Origin: Pseudarthrobacter enclensis
Lineage (GTDB): Bacteria > Actinomycetota > Actinomycetes > Actinomycetales > Micrococcaceae
Length of the DNA: 64,000 nucleotides
Direction: 5' to 3'
Assembly (NCBI RefSeq): GCF_001457025.1
Contig: NZ_KQ758601.1
Location: 372,001-436,000 of the forward strand
Shown here piece after piece: positions 27,682 through 36,150 of the stretch; position 1 is the first letter of the stretch, and the number at the start of each line of letters is the position of its first letter. The notes under the pieces are model-generated. The model had not been told where the DNA came from. It was given only the letters and a program-made list of their open reading frames with translations, and ran no database searches. A program made the translations under genes and the position numbers.

Positions 27682-28470
27682 GTGGGACTCGGCATCGGAA
27701 TCGACGTGGGCGGGACCTGGATTAAGGGTGCCGCCGTGGACCTTGCCACCGGTGCGCTGGTGAGTGGTGTGCGGCGGGTGGCCACGCCGGCCGGAGGAAC
27801 CGTGGCCGGGGTGGCGGATGCCCTCGACCGGCTGGTCGGGGAGCTCGACGCCACGGTCGGATCCGCCGTTGCCGGGCCTGCCGGGCTTCCCGTGGGCGTC
27901 GCCATCCCCTCGATCGTCCACCGGGGAGTGGCCAGGTCCGCGGCGAACATGGACAGCAGCTGGATCGGCCTCGATGTCCGGTCCTGCCTGGAGTCCCGGC
28001 TGGGCAGGCCGGTGACGGTCGTCAATGACGCCGACGCCGCGGGCATGGCGGAAGCCCGCTGCGGCGCGGGCCAGGACCGGACCGGCGTGGTCCTGGTCCT
28101 GACCCTGGGCACGGGCATCGGATCGGCCCTCGTGGTGGACGGCCGTCTGGTACCCAACCTGGAGCTGGGCCACCTGGAGGTGGACGGCCGCAAGGCCGAG
28201 TCGAAGGCGTCCGCCGTGGCCCGCGAGTCCGAGGGCCTCGACTGGGCCGCATACGCCGCCAGGCTGCAGCGCTACCTGTCGCATGTGGAGTTCCTGTTCT
28301 CGCCTGACCTCATCATCCTGGGCGGGGGAATTTCGGCGTGCAGCCAGGAATACCTCCCCCGCCTGTCGCTGCGCACCCCGGTCGTCCCCGCCGCGCTGGA
28401 GAATACCGCCGGAGTGGTGGGCGCCGCCCTCTACGCCGCGGCAGGGCAGGGAGCGCTGCTCCCGGCCTGA
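27682..28470 (+). CDS. ppgK: Polyphosphate/ATP glucokinase, ROK type, 262 aa
   Basis: Glucose 6-phosphorylation. IGIDVGGTWIKGAAVDL is the phosphate-binding motif; LTLGTGIGSALVVDGRLVPN and LELGHLEVDGRKAE match actinobacterial polyphosphate glucokinases and the Arthrobacter glucomannokinase. The GTG start lies 2 bp after the glucosidase stop, so the two are coupled. Polyphosphate preference is inferred from family resemblance. Confidence 0.88.
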   Translation: MGLGIGIDVGGTWIKGAAVDLATGALVSGVRRVATPAGGTVAGVADALDRLVGELDATVGSAVAGPAGLPVGVAIPSIVHRGVARSAANMDSSWIGLDVRSCLESRLGRPVTVVNDADAAGMAEARCGAGQDRTGVVLVLTLGTGIGSALVVDGRLVPNLELGHLEVDGRKAESKASAVARESEGLDWAAYAARLQRYLSHVEFLFSPDLIILGGGISACSQEYLPRLSLRTPVVPAALENTAGVVGAALYAAAGQGALLPA

Positions 28471-28527
28471 TCCCGGCACGGGACAGGTCGCTGGGCCGCT
28501 GAATTTTCCCGGGTTCGGCCCGCGGCG

Positions 28528-28574
28528 CAGGGCGGACGACGGCGCGTTGCCGGGACACGCCGTCGTCCGCCCTG
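28528..28574. terminator. Strong 17-bp hairpin after ppgK
   Basis: Arms CAGGGCGGACGACGGCG and its exact inverse, 13-nt loop, 57 bp after the ppgK stop. No T-run follows on either side, so it may be a transcript-end or processing structure and not a classical terminator. It occupies part of the 231-bp gap before amylosucrase; the rest of the gap should contain the amylosucrase promoter, which I could not place with confidence. Confidence 0.6.
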
Positions 28575-28701
28575 AAAAGTGGGGAAAGTCAGCGGCCCGC
28601 ACCTGCCGCACCCCACCCCAATGTGTGACGTGGCATACTTCGGTACAAAAGCCGCCTGCTTCATTCAGCGCAGGCTTAGCGTCAGCGGAAAGGGCCGTGA
28701 C

Positions 28702-30618
28702 ATGCAGGAATCCGTCAGCGTGGAGGACGGCCCCCGGCAGCGGGTTCTGGCGGTACTGGCCAGCGAACAGGCTGCCGGCAGCCTCACGGCGGATCCTGCC
28801 TTCGGGGGGCGGCTGGACCGGTACCTGCCGCTGCTCACCGGGCTGTTCCGCTCGCTGTATGGATCCCGTCCGGACTGGCAGGACCAGCTGGCGGCGCTGG
28901 TGGTCCAGGCCGCCCGGTCCTGGCAGGAACGTTCCCCGGAACTCAAGGCCCTGGACACGGAACGGGAAGCGCACCCGCAGTGGTTCCAGTCCAACGGCAT
29001 GCTGGGCGGGGTCTGCTACGTGGACCGCTACGCGGAGAGCCTGGAGGGCGTGCGGGCCAGCATCCCGTACTTCAAGGAACTCGGGCTCACCTACCTGCAC
29101 CTTATGCCGCTGTTCCTGGCCCCGGAGCCGCATTCAGACGGCGGCTACGCGGTGTCCAGCTACCGGGAGGTCAACCCCGCCCTCGGGACCATGGAGCAGC
29201 TGCGGTCGCTGGCAGCGGAACTGCGGGACAACGGCATCAGCCTGGTGGTGGATTTCATCTTCAACCACACCTCCGACGAGCATGAGTGGGCACGGAAGGC
29301 GGCTGCCGGGGACCCGGAGTACAGCGGCTACTACTGGATCTTCCCGGACCGGACCATGCCGGACGCGTTCGAGGAGAACGTCCGGGAAATCTTCCCCGAG
29401 AACCACCCGGGCTCCTTCATCCAGATGGAGGACAGCCGCTGGGTGTGGGCCACGTTCCACACGTACCAGTGGGACCTGAACTACTCCAATCCCGAGGTGT
29501 TCCGGGCCATGGCGGGTGAGATGCTGTTCCTGGCCAACCAGGGCGTGGACATCCTGCGCATGGATGCGGTGGCTTTCATCTGGAAACAGCTGGGAACTCC
29601 GTGCGAGAACCTGCCCGAAGCCCACACCCTGCTGCGCGCCTTCAACGCCGTCTGCCGGCTGGCCGCACCGTCGCTGCTGTTCAAGTCGGAGGCGATCGTG
29701 CACCCGGACGAGGTGGCGCTCTACATCGACCCCGCCGAATGCCAGCTCTCCTACAATCCGCTCCAGATGGCCCTTATCTGGGAGTCCCTGGCCACCCGGG
29801 ATGTGTCCCTGCTGGCCCAGGCGCTGGAACGCCGGCACAATATCCCGGAGGGCACCGCCTGGGTGAACTACGTCCGCAGCCACGACGACATCGGCTGGAC
29901 CTTCGCCGACGAGGACGCAGCGGAACTGGGCATCAACGGCTTCGACCACCGCCGCTTCCTCAACTCCTTCTACGTCAGCCGGTTCCCGGGCAGCTTTGCC
30001 CGCGGTATTCCGTTTCAGGACAACCCGCGCACCGGGGACTGCCGGATTTCAGGCACGACGGCGTCGCTGTGCGGCATGGAGGACAACCCGGCTGAGGCGG
30101 TGGAACGGATCCTCCTGGCCCACTCGGTGCCGTTCAGCACCGGCGGCATCCCGCTGCTGTACCTCGGCGACGAGGTGGGGCAGGTCAACGACTACGGCTG
30201 GGCCGAGGAGCCAGGCCATGGGGAGGACAGCCGCTGGGTGCACCGGCCGCACTACCCCGCGGAACAGTACAGACTTCGGAACGATCCATCCACGCCCTCG
30301 GGCGCGGTCTTCGCGGGGCTGCGCCGGATGACCGAGGTCCGGGCGGGCACGCCCGAGCTGGCCGGGACGCACCTGGTCGATTTCGAAACCCACAACCGGT
30401 CCGTCCTGGCCTACCAGCGGCCCGGCGGGCCCGGGAACGGCACCCGGGTCCTGGTCTTGGCCAACTTCAGCGACTCACCCCAGGCCCTCCCGGCGGAAAC
30501 CTTCGGCGGATTCGCCCCTGCCGCCGTCGACCTTCTCTCCGAAGCTGAGCTGCAGCTGGACGCCGGCATCACCCTCCTCCCCCGCCAATACCTCTGGCTG
30601 CGCGTCACTCCCGTCTGA
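28702..30618 (+). CDS. Amylosucrase, 638 aa
   Basis: GH13_4 transglucosidase making alpha-1,4-glucan from sucrose and releasing fructose. 638 aa matches the family (~636). GH13 landmarks: VVDFIFNHTSDEHEW, DILRMDAVAFIW (nucleophile), LLFKSEAIVHPDE (acid/base) and VRSHDDIGWTF; the SHDDIGW form distinguishes amylosucrases. The N-terminal helical domain (RYLPLLTGLFRSLYG) is also typical. ATG at 28702 is chosen by length. Together with the upstream importer it suggests sucrose may be one of the imported sugars. Confidence 0.92.
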   Translation: MQESVSVEDGPRQRVLAVLASEQAAGSLTADPAFGGRLDRYLPLLTGLFRSLYGSRPDWQDQLAALVVQAARSWQERSPELKALDTEREAHPQWFQSNGMLGGVCYVDRYAESLEGVRASIPYFKELGLTYLHLMPLFLAPEPHSDGGYAVSSYREVNPALGTMEQLRSLAAELRDNGISLVVDFIFNHTSDEHEWARKAAAGDPEYSGYYWIFPDRTMPDAFEENVREIFPENHPGSFIQMEDSRWVWATFHTYQWDLNYSNPEVFRAMAGEMLFLANQGVDILRMDAVAFIWKQLGTPCENLPEAHTLLRAFNAVCRLAAPSLLFKSEAIVHPDEVALYIDPAECQLSYNPLQMALIWESLATRDVSLLAQALERRHNIPEGTAWVNYVRSHDDIGWTFADEDAAELGINGFDHRRFLNSFYVSRFPGSFARGIPFQDNPRTGDCRISGTTASLCGMEDNPAEAVERILLAHSVPFSTGGIPLLYLGDEVGQVNDYGWAEEPGHGEDSRWVHRPHYPAEQYRLRNDPSTPSGAVFAGLRRMTEVRAGTPELAGTHLVDFETHNRSVLAYQRPGGPGNGTRVLVLANFSDSPQALPAETFGGFAPAAVDLLSEAELQLDAGITLLPRQYLWLRVTPV

Positions 30619-30624
30619 CCTCCC

Positions 30625-30696
30625 CCTCCCAACTAAGTCGCGCCAAGTGCCCTTTTGAGCCCCTAAAACGGCACTTGGCGCTACTTAGTTGGGAGG
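30625..30696. repeat. 72-bp palindromic element with 32-bp arms
   Basis: Left arm 30625-30656 begins CCTCCCAACTAAGTCGCGCC; the right arm 30665-30696 is its inverse with only two mismatches; the loop is 8 nt. It fills the gap between amylosucrase and pheA. The A/T tracts next to the loop and the extent of pairing are more than a terminator needs. It resembles a dispersed intergenic palindrome family. Confidence 0.85.
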
Positions 30697-30726
30697 GCGG
30701 GGGTGGTGCGTGAAACCATACGGATC

Positions 30727-31581
30727 ATGGCCTCCAAGATTGCGTACCAGGGTGAGCCCGGCGCCAACTCCAATATCGCGTGTCAGCAGATGTTCCCGGA
30801 CATGGAAAGTGTTCCCTGTGCCAGCTTTGAGGACGCTTTTGAATTGGTGGCCGGCGGCGAGGCGGAGCTGGCTATGATCCCCATCGAGAACTCCATCGCC
30901 GGGCGGGTGGCGGACATCCACATCCTGCTGCCGCAGTCCAACCTGCAGATCGTGGGCGAATTCTTCCTGCCCATCCACTTCGATCTGCTGGGCATCCCCG
31001 GCAGCACCATCGAGGGTGCCACCGAGGTCCACAGCCACATCCACGCCCTGGGCCAGTGCCGGAAGCTGATCCGCGACCACGGGCTCAAACCGGTGATTGC
31101 CGGTGATACTGCCGGCTCCGCCCGGGAGGTGGCGGAGTGGAACGATCCCCGCAAGCTCTCCCTGGCTCCCCCTCTGGCGGCGCAGATCTACGGCCTGGAC
31201 GTCCTGGCCTCGCGTGTGGAGGATGACCCGTCCAACACCACCCGCTTCGTGGTCCTGGCCCGGGAGACGGCACTGCCGGACCGGGACGAACTGCCCGGGC
31301 CGGCAGTCACCAGCTTTGTGTTCCGCGTCCGCAACGTTCCCTCGGCCCTCTACAAGGCTTTGGGCGGCTTCGCCACCAACGGCGTGAACATGACCCGGCT
31401 GGAAAGCTACATGGTGGGCGACGAGTTCGCCGCCACCATGTTCATGGCCGACGTCGAAGGCCACCCCGAGGACCTCCCGTTGAAGCTGGCGCTCGAGGAA
31501 CTGGACTTCTTCACCACCGAGGTGCGGATCCTGGGCGTGTACGCGGCGGCGGACCACCGCGTGGGCCGCACGCCTGCCTGA
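30727..31581 (+). CDS. pheA: Prephenate dehydratase
   Basis: Converts prephenate to phenylpyruvate for phenylalanine synthesis. The PDT domain covers residues ~5-185 (KIAYQGEPGANSNIACQQMF; PIENSIAGRVADIH; the TTRF motif in DDPSNTTRFVVLA) and a C-terminal ACT domain follows (LYKALGGFATNGVNMTRLES with the ESR/K-like regulatory site). ATG 30727 gives the usual N-terminus; a GTG at 30703 with GGGAGG ahead of it is a competing start that would add eight residues. Confidence 0.93.
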   Translation: MASKIAYQGEPGANSNIACQQMFPDMESVPCASFEDAFELVAGGEAELAMIPIENSIAGRVADIHILLPQSNLQIVGEFFLPIHFDLLGIPGSTIEGATEVHSHIHALGQCRKLIRDHGLKPVIAGDTAGSAREVAEWNDPRKLSLAPPLAAQIYGLDVLASRVEDDPSNTTRFVVLARETALPDRDELPGPAVTSFVFRVRNVPSALYKALGGFATNGVNMTRLESYMVGDEFAATMFMADVEGHPEDLPLKLALEELDFFTTEVRILGVYAAADHRVGRTPA

Positions 31582-31617
31582 CCCGGAAGTCCCCGGCGGG
31601 CGCGGGTGCTGCCGACG

Positions 31618-33852
31618 TCACTGCCGGGATTGGCCTCGGTCGTCCTCCACCACGGCCATGCTGCCTGTGGCCACCGGTGGGGTGAGCACCGATGCGTAGT
31701 CGTGCTGGGTGGAGTAGGTGAGGAAGCCCAGGTGCGCCTCGTAGCGGTCCAGGACGTCGTCGATCACCTGCTGCTGGGACAGCCCCATCAGGTCGTAGCC
31801 TTCGGAGCCGGTCTGGGCGAACACCTCCACCCGGTAATAGATGTCCGTCTGCCTGGACATGCGGCCGCCGAACATCGGCACCGGCGCTTCGACTGCCTGC
31901 ACCTGGTAGTGGAAGTCGCGATGTTCCGGGATGCTGACCACCAGGGCGTGGCTGGAGATGCCGGCGTCCGGGTTTGGCAGCAGGTCAAGTGTGGCCTGGT
32001 AGCCCTGCCGGGTGAACTCCTTGACCACGTCCGCGAGGGCAGGCCGGACGGTGCCTTCCATGAACAGTGCCACCTGCTTCTTCGACGGGTACGCGCGCAT
32101 GCTGGCCAACCGCTGCCGCCAGGTGCGGTCCGGCACCTGGCCGCCGTGGGCCGCCGTCGACTGCCGCCGCAGCACCTGTCCTTCCCGCTCGGCCCGTTCC
32201 ATCCGCAGGGCTTTGGAGAACGAGGCCATCACCAGCCACGCGATGACCGTCACCGGCAGGGCGAAGATGAGGGTGGCGTACTCCATAGTGGTCACCCCGC
32301 CTGCTACCAGCATGGCGATGGTCAGCAGCGCCGTCAGGACCGCCCAGAAGATACGCAGCCACTTGGCACCGTCCTGTGATGGGTCCGGGATAGAGGATGA
32401 GAAGTTGGACATCACCATGGCGCCGGAGTTGGCGCTGGTGAGGTAGAACAGCATGCCGGACAGGGTGCCCAGCCCGATCAGGAAGCTTGCGCCGGGGAAC
32501 ATGTTCAGCAGTGCGTACCAGCCTTCCTCCGGGCTGGCCATGGCGAGCTGCGCGAATTCCGTGTTCCCACCCAGCACCTCATGCATGGCGCTGTTGCCGA
32601 AGATGCTCACGATCAGGAAGTCGCAGAGCACCGGCGCAGTGATGGCGGCGATCACGAACTCCCGGAGGGTCCGGCCGCGGGAGATCCGCGCCAGGAACAG
32701 TCCCACGAACGGCCCCCATGCAAGCCAGAAGGCCCAGAAGAACAGGGTCCAGCCGGCCATCCATTCCGAGCCGCCCTCCTCGTAGGCGAAGGTCTGCAGG
32801 GTGCGGTCCGGCAGGGTGAACAGGAAGCGTCCAATGTTTTCCACCATGGCGTTGAGCAGGAAGGACGTCTGGCCGGTCACCAGGATGTACAGCAGCATCG
32901 CCGCCGCGCTCCAGATGTTGAGTTCGGAGATCCAGCGGATGCCTTTGTCCACGCCGGAGGTGCAGGCGGCAACGGTAAGGACGACGGCGACAATCACCAG
33001 GGCAATCTGCAGCGCCAGTCCTTCCTCCAGTCCGAACAGGATGGAGAATCCGACGTTCAGCAGCACCACACCGATTCCCATGGACGTCGCCACGCCGAAG
33101 ACGGTGCCCACCAGGGTGACGACGTCGATGGTGTCCCCGATGCCGCCGCGGACCCGTTTTCCCAGGAGCGGGTACAGGGCAGCGCGGATGGACAGCGGCA
33201 TGCCCCAGCGGTAGGCGAAGTACCCCATGGCCATGCCCAGGAGCGAATACATGGCCCAGCCGGCGATGCCGTAGTGGAACATGGTCCACACCACGGCGTC
33301 CTGCGCCGCTGCCGCCGTCTGCCCCTCTCCGGCGGGAGGCTGCATGTATTGGGTGATGGGTCCGGTGACGGAATAGAAGAGCATGTCGATGCCGACGCCG
33401 GCGGCGAACAGCATGGCCACCCAGGTGAACAGCTTGTACTGCGGCCGGGAGTGGTCCGGGCCCAGGCGGACTTTGCCTTCCCTGGACAGCGCCACCCACA
33501 GGACGAACCCGATCACCACGGTCACCGTCAGGACGTAGAACCAGCCCAGGTTCGTGGCGATCCATGCCACCACGGCCTTCATGGTGTTTTGGGCTTCGGA
33601 CGGCACAAGCATCGCCCAGGCGGAGAAAGCGAAAATGATCGCCGAGGCAATGGCAAACACCCGCCAATTGACGGTGGGCCTGCGTTCCTCGATGAGCTCA
33701 GCGGTGGCCTTGCTCAGTTCGTCGCTGGACACCGGCGGGCGGTTTTCAGCGTCGACTGCCGGACGCCGGCGGTCAGTCCCGCCGAGCGTGCTGCGCTGGA
33801 TCATCGCTGTCGGCTGCTGGTCCCCTGGACGGCTTTCCAATTCTTCGGCCAA
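31618..33852 (-). CDS. BCCT family transporter, BetT-like, 744 aa
   Basis: Betaine/carnitine/choline transporter with about 12 membrane segments and the BCCT tryptophan stretch in helix 8 (GWTLFFWAFWLAWGPFVGLF). After the last helix a ~165-residue soluble tail follows, as in choline transporter BetT, where it serves osmotic regulation. The start is decided by the ribosome site: GGAGGAGG lies 6 nt before a TTG at 33852. Imported choline or betaine could feed the sarcosine operon of this window; that link is inference. Confidence 0.88.
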   Translation of the reverse strand: MAEELESRPGDQQPTAMIQRSTLGGTDRRRPAVDAENRPPVSSDELSKATAELIEERRPTVNWRVFAIASAIIFAFSAWAMLVPSEAQNTMKAVVAWIATNLGWFYVLTVTVVIGFVLWVALSREGKVRLGPDHSRPQYKLFTWVAMLFAAGVGIDMLFYSVTGPITQYMQPPAGEGQTAAAAQDAVVWTMFHYGIAGWAMYSLLGMAMGYFAYRWGMPLSIRAALYPLLGKRVRGGIGDTIDVVTLVGTVFGVATSMGIGVVLLNVGFSILFGLEEGLALQIALVIVAVVLTVAACTSGVDKGIRWISELNIWSAAAMLLYILVTGQTSFLLNAMVENIGRFLFTLPDRTLQTFAYEEGGSEWMAGWTLFFWAFWLAWGPFVGLFLARISRGRTLREFVIAAITAPVLCDFLIVSIFGNSAMHEVLGGNTEFAQLAMASPEEGWYALLNMFPGASFLIGLGTLSGMLFYLTSANSGAMVMSNFSSSIPDPSQDGAKWLRIFWAVLTALLTIAMLVAGGVTTMEYATLIFALPVTVIAWLVMASFSKALRMERAEREGQVLRRQSTAAHGGQVPDRTWRQRLASMRAYPSKKQVALFMEGTVRPALADVVKEFTRQGYQATLDLLPNPDAGISSHALVVSIPEHRDFHYQVQAVEAPVPMFGGRMSRQTDIYYRVEVFAQTGSEGYDLMGLSQQQVIDDVLDRYEAHLGFLTYSTQHDYASVLTPPVATGSMAVVEDDRGQSRQ

Positions 33853-33982
33853 TGAAGTCCTCCTCCGATCGGCAGCAGGCCGGCCGGGCACCCGTGGCGG
33901 GTGGCCGCAGAAGACCCCGGTCCGGAAGAAGGAGGGAGGCCGTGCACAGAAGGGCACTCGCCGTGCGGGCTGCATGCCAATG

Positions 33983-34019
33983 GTAGTACACGGACCCCCA
34001 TCAATGGCAACCGGTTGCC
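33983..34019 (-). promoter_or_regulatory. betT-like promoter with LacI-type palindrome
   Basis: GGCAACCGGTTGCC at 34006-34019 is a perfect 14-bp palindrome with the AAnCGnTT-like core of LacI-family operators. On the minus strand TTGCCA (34005-34010) and TACTAC (33983-33988), 16 bp apart, can act as -35 and -10. The palindrome overlaps the -35, so repression is plausible. No LacI-family gene lies in the window. Confidence 0.45.
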
Positions 34020-34023
34020 TTAC

Positions 34024-35922
34024 CTAGACCTCCGCGCGCTGCCCCGCCCCCAGGAGCGGCGCGAAGAATCCCCCCAGCTCATCCGTCGCACCCAGTGGGA
34101 GGACGTGGGCCACGTACTGGTCCGGGCGGACCACCACGACGACGCCGTTGCGGTCCAGGCCGCGCAGGTCGAAGATGTCCGCCGTGGGATCGGTGGCGTA
34201 CACCTTTTCGTAGTCGGTCAGCTTGAACGGGCCCACTTGTGGCTTGAACACAGCGGGCACAGAGTTGATGTCGACGGCGGTGTGCGGCTGCTGGTAGATG
34301 ACCTTCAGGTCGAACCACGCATCCGGGTCGGCGCCGGCCGGGGAGGCGGCCAGCGGGGACTCGGGAGACGTGGCAAACCAGTCGGCGAGCCGGTCCGTGG
34401 CGGAGTCGGTACCGGGTGCTGCCGCATCGGCAAAGACGTAGATCCGCCAGCGGCCGTCAGCGGTTGCGTGGTGGCCCAGGTGGATGGGGTTGGTGTCCCC
34501 CACCCGAACCACAGGCGCGGACTTGAAGCGCTTGCCCACAGGGAAGCCGGCGGCCAGCTCCTGGTGGTCCGCCGACCCAACGATCAGCGACGGCGTGTAC
34601 TGGGTCATGAACCCTGCCGGGAACTCGGCGGTCTGCACATAGAAGTCCTCAAGGTCGGAGGGGTGCTCGAACTCCTCCGGCTTCTTGGCCATCATGGTGG
34701 ACCATTCCTTGTCGAAGTCGATCAGGTTTTTCGCCACCACCTGGCGCTCCTCGGAATAGGTGCCCAGCAGGCTCTCCGGGCTGCGGCCCTCCAGGACGTG
34801 GCCCAGTTTCCAGGCGATGTTGAAGCCGTCCTGCATGGAGACGTTCATGCCCTGCCCGGCCTTGGCGCTGTGGGTGTGGCAGGCGTCGCCGGTGATGAAG
34901 ACCCGCGGGGTGCGCGTGCCGCGGTCCTCCGGCAGGACGTCGTCGAACCGGTCCGTGAGCCGGTGGCCCACCTCGTAGACGCTGTGCCAGGCGATGTTGC
35001 GCACGTCCAGGGTGTACGGGTGCAGGATGGCGTTGGCCTTGGCGATGATCTCCTCGATGGAGGTGTCGCGGACGGAGTGGTGGCTGCTGGGATCCACTTC
35101 GCCCAGGTCCACGTACATGCGGAACAGGTGGCCGCCTTCCCGCGGGATGAGCAGGATGCTGCCTTTTTCTCCCTGGATGGCGCATTTGGTCCGGATGTCC
35201 GGGAAGTCGGTGACAGCCAGGGCATCCATGACGCCCCAGGCGTGGTTGGCCTGGTCACCGGCGAGGGTGCAGCCGATGGCCTGGCGCACCTTGCTGCGGG
35301 CGCCGTCGGCACCCACCACGTATTTGGCCCGGACAATCCGCTCCTGGCCCTCCCGGGGGCCGGAGGTGTGGCGCAGTGTCACGGTCACCGGGTAGTCGCC
35401 GCTGTCCGCAACCTGGAGGCCCTCGAATTCGTAGCCATAGTCCGGCTTGAGGCGGGTGGGTGAATTCGCGGCGAACTCGGCAAAGTAGTCCAGTACCCGG
35501 GCCTGGTTGACGATCAGGTGCGGGAACTCACTGATGCCCATCTCGTCGTCCGCGGCGCGGGCGCTGCGGATGATGTTCGCGTGGTTGGCCGGATCCGGCT
35601 TCCAGAAGGCCATCTCCGTGATGCGGTATGCCTCGGCGATGATCCGTTCCGCGAAACCGAAAGCCTGGAACGTCTCCACGCTGCGGGCCTGGATGCCGTC
35701 GGCCTGGCCAATGGCCAGCCGGCCGGGGCGGCGTTCAATGATGCGGGTGGTGACGTTGGGGAACATGGACAGCTGCGCTGCGGCGAGCATGCCGGCGGGG
35801 CCCGTGCCGACGATCAGCACGTCCACGTTGTCCGGGAGCTCCTCGGGGCGGTTCAGGCCGACGCCGGCGGCGGGTTGGATTCGCGGGTCTCCGGATACGT
35901 ATCCGTGGTGGTGGAACTGCAC
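34024..35922 (-). CDS. FAD-dependent aromatic hydroxylase, phenol 2-monooxygenase/MobA-like, 632 aa
   Basis: Single-component flavin monooxygenase of the PHBH/phenol hydroxylase class. FAD motifs: DVLIVGTGPAGMLAAAQL near residue 33, GADGARSKVRQAIG, and RVFITGDACHTHSAKAGQG. The C-terminal thioredoxin-like dimerisation domain is present, and length and order match 3-hydroxybenzoate 4-monooxygenase (MobA). It faces a homoprotocatechuate meta-cleavage operon that lacks HpaBC, so it may make the catechol for that pathway, for example from a hydroxyphenylacetate. Family is clear; substrate is inferred from context. Confidence 0.85.
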   Translation of the reverse strand: MQFHHHGYVSGDPRIQPAAGVGLNRPEELPDNVDVLIVGTGPAGMLAAAQLSMFPNVTTRIIERRPGRLAIGQADGIQARSVETFQAFGFAERIIAEAYRITEMAFWKPDPANHANIIRSARAADDEMGISEFPHLIVNQARVLDYFAEFAANSPTRLKPDYGYEFEGLQVADSGDYPVTVTLRHTSGPREGQERIVRAKYVVGADGARSKVRQAIGCTLAGDQANHAWGVMDALAVTDFPDIRTKCAIQGEKGSILLIPREGGHLFRMYVDLGEVDPSSHHSVRDTSIEEIIAKANAILHPYTLDVRNIAWHSVYEVGHRLTDRFDDVLPEDRGTRTPRVFITGDACHTHSAKAGQGMNVSMQDGFNIAWKLGHVLEGRSPESLLGTYSEERQVVAKNLIDFDKEWSTMMAKKPEEFEHPSDLEDFYVQTAEFPAGFMTQYTPSLIVGSADHQELAAGFPVGKRFKSAPVVRVGDTNPIHLGHHATADGRWRIYVFADAAAPGTDSATDRLADWFATSPESPLAASPAGADPDAWFDLKVIYQQPHTAVDINSVPAVFKPQVGPFKLTDYEKVYATDPTADIFDLRGLDRNGVVVVVRPDQYVAHVLPLGATDELGGFFAPLLGAGQRAEV

Positions 35923-35982
35923 GGGCTTGTCCTCACTTCGGTGTGGCGATCATCGCGGCGCGTTCTATATCAGAACATATGG

Positions 35983-35995
35983 TTCGATAATCGAA
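35983..35995. promoter_or_regulatory. Inverted repeat TTCGAT-A-ATCGAA upstream of the hydroxylase
   Basis: A perfect 6-1-6 inverted repeat in an AT-rich patch 60 bp before the hydroxylase start. A second, weaker symmetry (TTCT-ATATC-AGAA) is at 35963-35975. It differs from the palindrome in front of the divergent operon, so a second regulator may act here. Confidence 0.5.
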
Positions 35996-36083
35996 ATATA
36001 GGGCTGGCTTCCACTGTACGCCGGATGTGATCCGGGCGACAAGGGGTGATGCGCCGGGATGAAAATCGGCGGCAATCCGGGGG

Positions 36084-36125
36084 TTGACGGGCCGGCCGGA
36101 AGCGGCAATAGTGATCGTATACGAT
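36084..36125 (+). promoter_or_regulatory. Promoter and GntR operator of the homoprotocatechuate operon
   Basis: TTGACG (36084-36089) and AATAGT (36107-36112) are spaced 17 bp and fit a housekeeping promoter. ATCGTATACGAT (36114-36125), a perfect 12-bp palindrome with the GTATAC core of many FCD-type GntR operators, covers the expected transcription start. The operon encodes a GntR regulator as its second gene. Confidence 0.65.
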
Positions 36126-36150
36126 TTCGTACCTGATGAGGAGAGCGGTT

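Noticed and set aside
36136..36150. ATG at 36136 as the start of the FAH-RraA fusion
   Set aside because: No ribosome site precedes it, while GAGGAG is ideally placed for the TTG at 36151; the ATG itself overlaps that site.
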